Assembly: GCA_002887195.1 (NCBI GenBank)
Contig: PJAB01001022.1
Span: forward strand, 1 to 18,090
Origin: Chrysochromulina parva
Lineage: Eukaryota; Haptophyta; Prymnesiales; Chrysochromulinaceae
Direction of reading: 5' to 3'
DNA: 18,090 nt
A model generated the notes under the pieces. That model searched no databases. It saw nothing but the letters and a program-made list of their open reading frames with translations, and was not told the origin of the DNA. Position numbers and translations under genes: made by a program. Every line of letters starts with the position of its first letter. Positions within the stretch are counted from its first letter, which is position 1. Below are positions 8,417 to 18,090 of this stretch, in pieces.

Positions 8417-8441
8417 TCAAGTTGACTTGACTTGACTTGGA
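8417..8441. repeat. short TTGAC(T) direct repeat array
   Basis: TTGACTTGACTTGACTTGG follows GTCAAG in the 250-base gap between the isomerase and the GT8 gene. A related TTGACTTGAG/TCGACTTGAC cluster lies at 14625-14644 in another intergenic gap. It may be a regulatory site or a simple repeat. Confidence 0.55.
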
Positions 8442-8554
8442 GTGTGCACTTTGAAACTTGCCATATCGGGCAACTTTGTTCTCGGGTCATGCTCTCACGA
8501 CCCCCGCCTCAGACGAGCGGTTGAGTTGCCGCCGTCAGCGTGCATTGAGAATCC

Positions 8555-9625
8555 ATGAAGTCCACCACTCGACTGGAGGCGCCGACCAAGGTGGCCACCA
8601 TCATCGGCACCGTCATCGACGAGAACATGTGGCGACATGCATGCGTGTTTGTGCAACAGCTCGTATCGGTGGGCACTTCATTACCTATCGTCATTTTCAA
8701 CCTCACCGCTTTGCCCACCGGAGCAGTGACGCTGCTGCACTCCCTCGGCAGTACTGTTCATTCGCTCGATCCGCCGATGCCCATGCCGCAAGAATTTGGC
8801 TCTCCGCTGCTTTCACGACCGCTGATGACGCCGAGCGGCTCGCCCGTGCTGAAACGCTATGCGCCGTTTGCAAAGCTTGCCGTCTGGGCTCAAACGCGCT
8901 GGTCCAAGATTGTGCTGCTCGATGTAGACGTGGTGCTGCTGCACAACATAGACGAAATGGGGTCTTTCCCCGCAGACACGTTTGCGCCCGAGACGTGCAA
9001 CAATGTCAAGCCCGAGCGCTGTGCGCCAGGGCCAAGTCCCAAAATCACGACGCTCGGTTTCAACGCGGGCGTGATGGTCATCGGCCCATCGGCGCGTCGC
9101 TTCGCGTCGATGAGCGCCTTTGCGACGCAGCATATTGGCGCGCTCCTCCGCGCGGCCAAGACTAGGAACGAAGCGGCCGACGTTGAGAACCGTTACCTCT
9201 CGTATCCGGAGCAGAGTTTCCTAAAGCGGTATTGGCCTATTGTGATGAAGTCCACCATCGAAGGTGGCGGCCGTACTCGTCAAGGCTACGATTGGCAGTG
9301 GCGTGAGAGCCGAGAGCATGGCGCGGACTGCACGCCGACGTCCGAGGAAGGCTGCGGTACCACCAATTTCATGTCGCGCGTGTACAACGCGCGGCCCTTC
9401 GACTGCTCGACTAATTGCTCAAAGGATTACCTCGACAAGGTGAAGGTGGTGCACTTCACATGTAGCTTCAAGCCGTGGAGCGCGCCGCGCTCGATCAAGC
9501 CTTGCGAGGCCGCGTGGACCAATCGATGGATTGCCGCGAAAGCGGCGGTGTGCGAGCGCGCGAGGACGTTAGGAGTGGAGCAGGAGGCGGGATGCGTTCT
9601 TTATCGGAACTCGAGTTTCGGATAA
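8555..9625 (+). CDS. GT8-family (glycogenin-like) glycosyltransferase
   Basis: Single exon, 356 aa from ATG 8555. GT8 enzymes are retaining, Mn-dependent transferases using UDP-sugars. The N-terminus TKVATIIGTVIDENMWRHA is the first Rossmann strand and helix. LLDVDVVLLHNIDE (121-134) carries the DxD metal/UDP-sugar motif (Asp123, Asp125). FNAGVMVIGPS (169-179) matches the FNxGxMVxxPS segment. YPEQSFLKRYW (217-227) corresponds to the DQxxLN region, and VVHFTCSFKPWSA (298-310) to the HF...KPW metal-binding C-terminal motif. No signal peptide or membrane anchor is apparent, so it may be cytosolic like glycogenin; a galactinol-synthase-like or PGSIP-like role is equally possible. About 12 cysteines, many in the C-terminal third, hint at an alternative secretory location. 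Donor and acceptor sugars cannot be decided from sequence. Confidence 0.9.
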   Translation: MKSTTRLEAPTKVATIIGTVIDENMWRHACVFVQQLVSVGTSLPIVIFNLTALPTGAVTLLHSLGSTVHSLDPPMPMPQEFGSPLLSRPLMTPSGSPVLKRYAPFAKLAVWAQTRWSKIVLLDVDVVLLHNIDEMGSFPADTFAPETCNNVKPERCAPGPSPKITTLGFNAGVMVIGPSARRFASMSAFATQHIGALLRAAKTRNEAADVENRYLSYPEQSFLKRYWPIVMKSTIEGGGRTRQGYDWQWRESREHGADCTPTSEEGCGTTNFMSRVYNARPFDCSTNCSKDYLDKVKVVHFTCSFKPWSAPRSIKPCEAAWTNRWIAAKAAVCERARTLGVEQEAGCVLYRNSSFG

Positions 9626-9948
9626 TACGCGTTTAAGCACAGACGATGTGAAGTAGCAAGGGTCAGTGATATTGATTGGGGCTTCAGGGTTTGCATGATG
9701 TGCACTTCATGCATGCCAACTCGAACTTAATGTCAGAGGTTGCGCCGTTGTGATCGCGTGATTAAGGCTCGATCACCTCCGTCCATAGCGATAGAGGCCC
9801 TCGTGCTTGGGGTCCGGAGGTCGTGCGCGTAGTGTTTCACAGCAGCACCAGGCTTGATCACACGAGACACGTGAGCCGCAGGCGGAGCTGTTGGACTTGG
9901 CGTGTGCGGCGACGCGACGCACGCGTCTTGGCGGCCCGCCTCGCGGCG
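9626..9948. other. intergenic between the GT8 and filamin-repeat genes
   Basis: About 320 bases. A hairpin lies at 9692-9713: TGCATGA, eight-base loop, TCATGCA. The frame of the downstream protein is open back to a GTG at 9823 but has no ATG before 9949, so the Arg-rich upstream part is taken as 5' leader. No TATA box is evident. The region must hold the GT8 3' end and the promoter of the next gene. Confidence 0.5.
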
Positions 9949-14592
<4,644 letters not shown>

Positions 14593-14844
14593 AGGGCGGG
14601 ATGCGTGTTTGAAAAACGCCTTGCTTGACTTGAGTCGACTTGACTACGCTCGGGAGGAGCTCAGGAGCGAGGAGCACACCTATTCACAAGCACGCGCTCC
14701 AGCGCACGTTGTGTATATCGTGTTTGCGTTCACGCACGCACCGGTACCATTGTCCAATCAGAGGTACTTGTAATCAGAGGTGATCAGAAACACTCAGTTG
14801 TAATCAACGTTAATCAGTCCACACGGTCGCGTCAACGCGGACGC
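14593..14844. promoter_or_regulatory. intergenic and promoter region of the CoA-ligase gene
   Basis: After the filamin stop codon there is a TTGAC-type repeat cluster (14625-14644). Closer to the next gene are a GTATATCG element (about 14712), a CCAAT box (14754-14758), and AATCAGAGGT twice (14756-14765 and 14772-14781). TGATCAG and TAATCA motifs follow up to about 14818. The clustering of (A/G)ATCAG elements suggests a transcription-factor site cluster, which is inference. Confidence 0.45.
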
Positions 14845-14872
14845 GCCTACAGTACTGTACAGTACTGTAGGC
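14845..14872. promoter_or_regulatory. 28-nt perfect palindrome abutting the CoA-ligase start codon
   Basis: Positions 14845-14872 equal their own reverse complement without mismatch. The core is two CAGTACTG palindromes joined through GTACAGTAC, flanked by GCCTA/TAGGC. The next base, 14873, is the A of the ATG. In RNA it would make a hairpin immediately before the initiator; in DNA it could bind a dimeric factor or form a cruciform. Confidence 0.85.
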
Positions 14873-16929
14873 ATGTTGCGAGGCCTGCTACATAGGAGGA
14901 CGCGCTTCGCATCCTTGCTGCCTTCGAGACCGTTGTGCGCGGCCTCGTCTGTAGTGATCACGAGCCGCTGCAAGCCTGTGATCGTCCCGGAAGTTGGCGT
15001 GCTCGATTTCCTCGTCGAGCATGGCAAATGGCGGGACAAGTCGATGGCTGCCAAGCCCGCGATCATCGACACTGCGTCGGGCGAGACTTTGAGGTATGGC
15101 GAACTCGAGGCTCGCATTCACGGCTGCGCGCACGCGTTGCACGCGCTCGGCTTCCGGCAGGGCGACGTTCTTGCGGTGCATCTGCACAACTGCACCGAGT
15201 TCATCGTTGCCTTCATGGCAGTTGCATCGCTTGGCGGGCTGACGTCGCCGTCCAACCCGGCGTACGTGGCCGAGGAGCTTGCGCGGCAGATTCAGGACAG
15301 TGGAGCTAAGTTGTTGCTCAGCTCCACGCGCTACTCCAAGGCGGTGCATGGTGCGATGGCGGAATTGCAGGCACACGATGCTCAGGGATCGCAAGCTCTC
15401 GCGCTGACAAGGGTGGCCTTCATCGAAGATGCCGACTGCTTCGCACGTGCGCCGTCACATGCCGCTCCCGTTCCATTGGTGCGCCCAATCGATGCCCGCC
15501 GGGACGTGGCCGTGCTGCCCTACTCCTCCGGCACGACCGGTCGCCCAAAGGGAGTGAAGCTCAGCCACCACAACCTTGTGGCCAACGTGCTCCAACTGAA
15601 CGCCGACCCGTTCGCGCGCCTCGCCTTCGATGAGCGCGACACGCTGCTCGGGCTGCTGCCGCTGTACCACATCTACGGCATGACGGTGCTCATGCTTGGA
15701 GCGCTCGCTTTCCGAGCCACGCTAGTGCTCCTACCCAAGTTTGAGCCGTTGACCTTTTTCGGCGCCATCGAGAAGCACCGCGTGAGCGTTGCGTGTCTGG
15801 TGCCGCCGCTGTGTCTGTTCCTCGCGAAGGACCCTTCCGTGGCCCGTGCGGATCTGTCGTCGCTCAAGTACATCTACTCGGGCGCCGCGCCGCTGGATGC
15901 CGCGCTGGAGCTCGCAGTGGTCGAGCGTCTTGGTGGGCGAGTGCGTGTACGGCAGGTGCGCGTACGGCATGACGGAGCTCTCACCCATCGTGCTCTCGCT
16001 GATTGCCCTTGATTGCCCTTGACCAACTCTCATTCCTTTCATGGCAGGTGTACGGCATGACGGAGCTCTCGCCCATCGTGCTCGCTGGCGGTGAACATGA
16101 TCACGTACCGGGCTCGTCAGGCCGGCTGGTGGCCAACACGGCGCTCAAGATCATCGCGCCGGAGACGGGTGAGGCGCTGCCGCTCGGTGCTGAGGGCGAG
16201 CTGCTCATACGAGGTCCGCAAGTGATGCTCGGGTACAAGGACCGGCCCGACGCAAACGCGGAGGTGCTCCTACCGGTATCGGAGGCCGAGCGGCTCGTCG
16301 GTGGCGCCGAGTTGGGCGCGTGGTGGCTCCGCACGGGTGACGTGGCGAAAGTCGACGCGGAGGGCAACGTGTACATTTCCGAGCGCCTCAAGGAGCTCAT
16401 CAAGGTGCATGCTGATGGGATGCGGATTGTCTCTTGTTGCAAGCTTCTGACCGCCCCCCGAGCTACGCTAAAAGCACTTCCAACCCGCACCCGCCTGGCC
16501 TGCAAGTGCTCACCACGGCGCCTCGTCCCCGTTCACAGGTCAAGGGCTTCCAGGTCGCACCTGCTGAGCTCGAGGCGAAGCTTTTAGAAGATCCGTGCAT
16601 CATAGACGCGTGCGTGGTGGGCGTGCCGCATGAGCGACACGGTGAGGTTCCCAAGGCGTTCGTGGTGGCGCGCGCGGGCACGGCGCTGGCTGCGGACGGG
16701 GGCTTGGATGGCCCTGCACGCGTGGAGGCCGTGCTGGCCAAGCTACGCCCCCGGCTCGCCGAGTACAAGGTACGTTGACTGGCCACTGATGACTTGCCTT
16801 GCATGCAATTGCTCACCACAGCGCTCTCGGCTCCCCGTGTACAAGTGGCCCGTCGAGGTTGTCTTCGTTGAGTCCATCCCCAAGTCACCGAGCGGCAAGA
16901 TCCTGCGAAGGATGCTGCGAAGTGCATGA
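14873..16929 (+). CDS. 4-coumarate-CoA-ligase-like acyl-CoA synthetase (ANL superfamily), four exons
   Basis: Predicted join(14873..15955,16048..16404,16539..16769,16846..16929), 584 aa, all introns phase 0. ANL ligases activate a carboxylic acid with ATP to an acyl-adenylate, then to the CoA thioester. Motifs: P-loop [18 protein letters not shown] (217-234), [26 protein letters not shown] (362-370, A5), [17 protein letters not shown] (455-471, A7), [20 protein letters not shown] (473-492, hinge and A8) and PSGKILRR with catalytic Lys575 (A10). The hinge has SERLKELIK where many members have [18 protein letters not shown] and the general layout are nearest to 4CL-like enzymes of plants and peroxisomal or mitochondrial relatives. 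The N-terminus [20 protein letters not shown] is basic and Ser/Leu/Arg-rich, a possible mitochondrial presequence; the C-terminus RMLRSA is not a clear PTS1. Using acceptor 16821 instead of 16845 would insert RSRLPVYK. The acid substrate (aromatic or fatty) is not determinable. Confidence 0.92.
15956..16047 (+). repeat. intron 1 of the CoA-ligase gene, carrying a copy of the following exon's start
   Basis: Donor TACGGCAG|GTGCGC, acceptor CATGGCAG|GTGTAC, 92 nt. The 34 bases at 15962-15995 inside the intron match 16050-16083 in the next exon with one mismatch, so the codons for [11 protein letters not shown] occur twice but out of frame inside the intron. The remainder is two GATTGCCCTT units, then GACCAACTCTCATTCC and a pyrimidine-rich acceptor. 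Confidence 0.85.
16405..16538 (+). other. intron 2 of the CoA-ligase gene
   Basis: Donor CTCATCAAG|GTGCATG, acceptor CCCCGTTCACAG|GTCAAGG, 134 nt, phase 0. Removal joins ELIK to [11 protein letters not shown], the conserved A8 segment. TGCTCACCACGGCGCC at 16507-16522 is identical to the filamin-gene intron motif. A TTCTGACC branch-like site is present near 16445. Confidence 0.88.
16770..16845 (+). other. intron 3 of the CoA-ligase gene, probable AAG acceptor
   Basis: Donor GAGTACAAG|GTACGT (16770). Family alignment favours LAEYK joined directly to WPVEVVF, which needs acceptor GTGTACAAG (16845). TACAAG thus stands at both borders. A CACCACAG at 16821 is an alternative in-frame acceptor. The block GCATGCA..TGCTCACCAC at 16801-16820 is homologous to the filamin intron 3' end, where the acceptor lies about 30 bases further on, which also supports 16845. 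Confidence 0.7.
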
Positions 16930-17668
16930 TTGAATGGACAAGGTGCTTTGCTGTGATGTGCAGCCCCCCGCCGCGGAGAGGCGCTGTCACGGGCGCGCTA
17001 AAGTGTATTCGCACTGGCCGTTTGTGGGGCGGATCGCCGGGGGGGGGGGGGCAGCACGTGTTCGGCGTGTTCTCGGCGTCTACTCTCGTCATCTCTGGAC
17101 GTCTCTGCTCGGGGCCGGGGCCGGGGAGTAACCGCGGCGGAGATGCGCACAGTCCCCAGCACACAGGGACAGCACGGACACGACCCCCACCGGCCGTCGG
17201 CCGGGCACCCGCGACCCGGGAGCCGGGACCCGCGCACCGCCATAGCGGTTTCCGGAATTGCGCGTTCTCGAACACGCATATGCGTCGCGCGAAGCTTTGA
17301 TTCGAGTAATCCGTATTTCGTAATTATTTTAGTTTATGTCGGGGCCCAAGAAACCGGTCGCGCATTCGTTTTGCGCTTTACGTTTAGCCCTTACCCGCGT
17401 TACCGGCCGCGTTAGTTTATCCGGATACGGGGATACTCCATGACCCAACGTCTCTGCCACGCACCTCATAGACGCTTAAACGCGCACCACCGCGGTCGGT
17501 CGTACCGTACATACACATACAATGCAGACTTTCCATGACTATGCACGTGCGGAGGAGCTCACAGGCACCACCCAGACTTAACCCAGACCCACGCCGCACG
17601 CGGCCGCCCCTTGGCATGCGCCATGCGGCGCCGTCAGCACAGCGTCGGCAGGTGCTCGAGCGTCCGGG
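16930..17668. other. GC-rich intergenic DNA between convergent genes
   Basis: About 740 bases between the CoA-ligase stop and the presumed stop of a minus-strand gene. It contains a run of 13 G (17039-17051) and three GGGG runs separated by CC (17111-17126). From about 17285 there is a more AT-rich segment. A 12-nt palindrome ACGCATATGCGT lies at 17274-17285. Open frames on both strands are short and without domains. Both 3' untranslated regions should lie here. Confidence 0.5.
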
Positions 17669-17794
17669 TCACCTGCACGTCATTTTGCTGTTGAGCATGT
17701 CGCGAGCGTTTTCGCGGAAGATGCACCCAAACTCCGCGTGATCGCGGTAGCGCGCGACCCACTTGTCGATCTGCTTGGAGCCGTGGTCGTCGCC
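17669..17794 (-). CDS. probable terminal exon of an unidentified minus-strand gene
   Basis: On the minus strand, acceptor CACCTTCTCGAG| is followed by 41 codons and TGA (17669-17671). The peptide begins GDDHGSKQIDKWVARYRDHA and continues EFGCIFRENARDMLNSKM. It has a balanced charged/aromatic composition and GC-ending codons, quite unlike the Pro/Gly/His-rich shadows around it. I do not recognise the family. The exon could start further upstream, because the frame stays open with GGTHLLE before GDDHG, and a donor at TGCAG|GTGACC (17672) would make it internal instead of terminal. The rest of the gene would lie at higher coordinates and beyond the window. Confidence 0.4.
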   Translation of the reverse strand, partial: GDDHGSKQIDKWVARYRDHAEFGCIFRENARDMLNSKMTCR

Positions 17795-18090
17795 CTCGAG
17801 AAGGTGGGTACCACCTTGATGCCCCGCACCAATGCTGCTTGCACCCATGCACCCACCCATGTAGGTTCCCTTCCCCACCACCCCCCAGTCCCCCTCCCAG
17901 CGCGGCCGTTTCCCGTTGGGGGGCTCGTTTCAGCGCCATGTTTGGCGCCTCCCCCACCCCCCCCACCCTTTCTTCTCTTCTCAACGGCATCGATGGCTCA
18001 GGCATTGCGAGAGACCCAGTACGCCCACTGGGCTCGCTCGTTGAGCACCTGATGAGGGAGGTCCTCAGTGGTCATCAGGTGACTCAGAAA
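17795..18090. other. probable intron or upstream exon of the minus-strand gene, unresolved
   Basis: The stretch 17870-17980 is C/A-rich on the plus strand (runs of 6-8 C), typical of an intron or non-coding DNA. At 18000-18047 the minus strand reads VLNERAQWAYWVSRNA before a stop, preceded by CCTCATCAG, which resembles an acceptor, and by CTGATGACC units like those in intron 1 of the coiled-coil gene. A plus-strand reading (ALRETQYAHWARSLST) is equally open, so neither is asserted. Confidence 0.3.

Noticed and set aside
17738..18052. plus-strand frame ending ALRETQYAHWARSLST
   Set aside because: It starts at a GTG, runs through poly-Pro coded by C runs, and has no domain; the minus-strand reading is slightly better supported but also unproven.

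Overview
The window reads as nuclear DNA of a GC-rich unicellular eukaryote, most likely an alga of the haptophyte type. The evidence is spliced genes with short GT-AG introns, GC-rich third codon positions, introns filled with minisatellites, an SLC4 anion exchanger, a filamin-repeat protein with very long low-complexity tracts, and the tail of a ribonuclease-inhibitor-type leucine-rich-repeat protein. The taxonomic call is inference. No prokaryotic operon structure, phage, tRNA, rRNA or CRISPR array is visible.

Layout. 1-90: last 29 codons of a leucine-rich-repeat protein (+). 91-1768: gene-poor stretch holding a four-copy array of about 81 bp (972-1305). 1769-3644 (-): two-exon SLC4 bicarbonate/borate-type transporter. 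3645-3906: short divergent promoter region. 3907-7233 (+): five-exon coiled-coil protein of about 849 aa, three of whose four introns carry short-period arrays. 7333-8304 (+): delta3,delta2-enoyl-CoA isomerase (ECI1 type), single exon. 8555-9625 (+): GT8 (glycogenin-like) glycosyltransferase, single exon. 9949-14592 (+): filamin-repeat protein of 1,519-1,547 aa with polyQ, (GGGGS)7 and other repeats, and one intron hidden in the open frame. 14873-16929 (+): four-exon 4-coumarate-CoA-ligase-like acyl-CoA synthetase whose start codon abuts a 28-nt perfect palindrome. 16930-17668: GC-rich intergenic DNA. 17669-17794 (-): probable last exon of a gene running out of the window.

Functional links are loose, as expected for eukaryotic neighbours. 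The isomerase and the CoA ligase both act on acyl-CoAs and both have possible mitochondrial presequences. SLC4 transporters matter for inorganic carbon and pH in algae.

The most interesting signal is in the introns. Several are bounded by long direct repeats spanning the splice sites (25 identical nt at one, 34 nt with one mismatch at another, about 20 nt at a third), while their interiors hold minisatellites built on a GATTGCC(N)TTG unit. Three introns in two unrelated genes share the motif TGCTCACCACGGCGCC (or a near copy) a fixed distance before the acceptor. This is the footprint expected of recent intron gain, by tandem duplication of AG|GT-containing exon segments or by a small intron-generating (introner-like) element. 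Three introns also appear to use AAG acceptors, each with an in-frame YAG 21-27 nt upstream.
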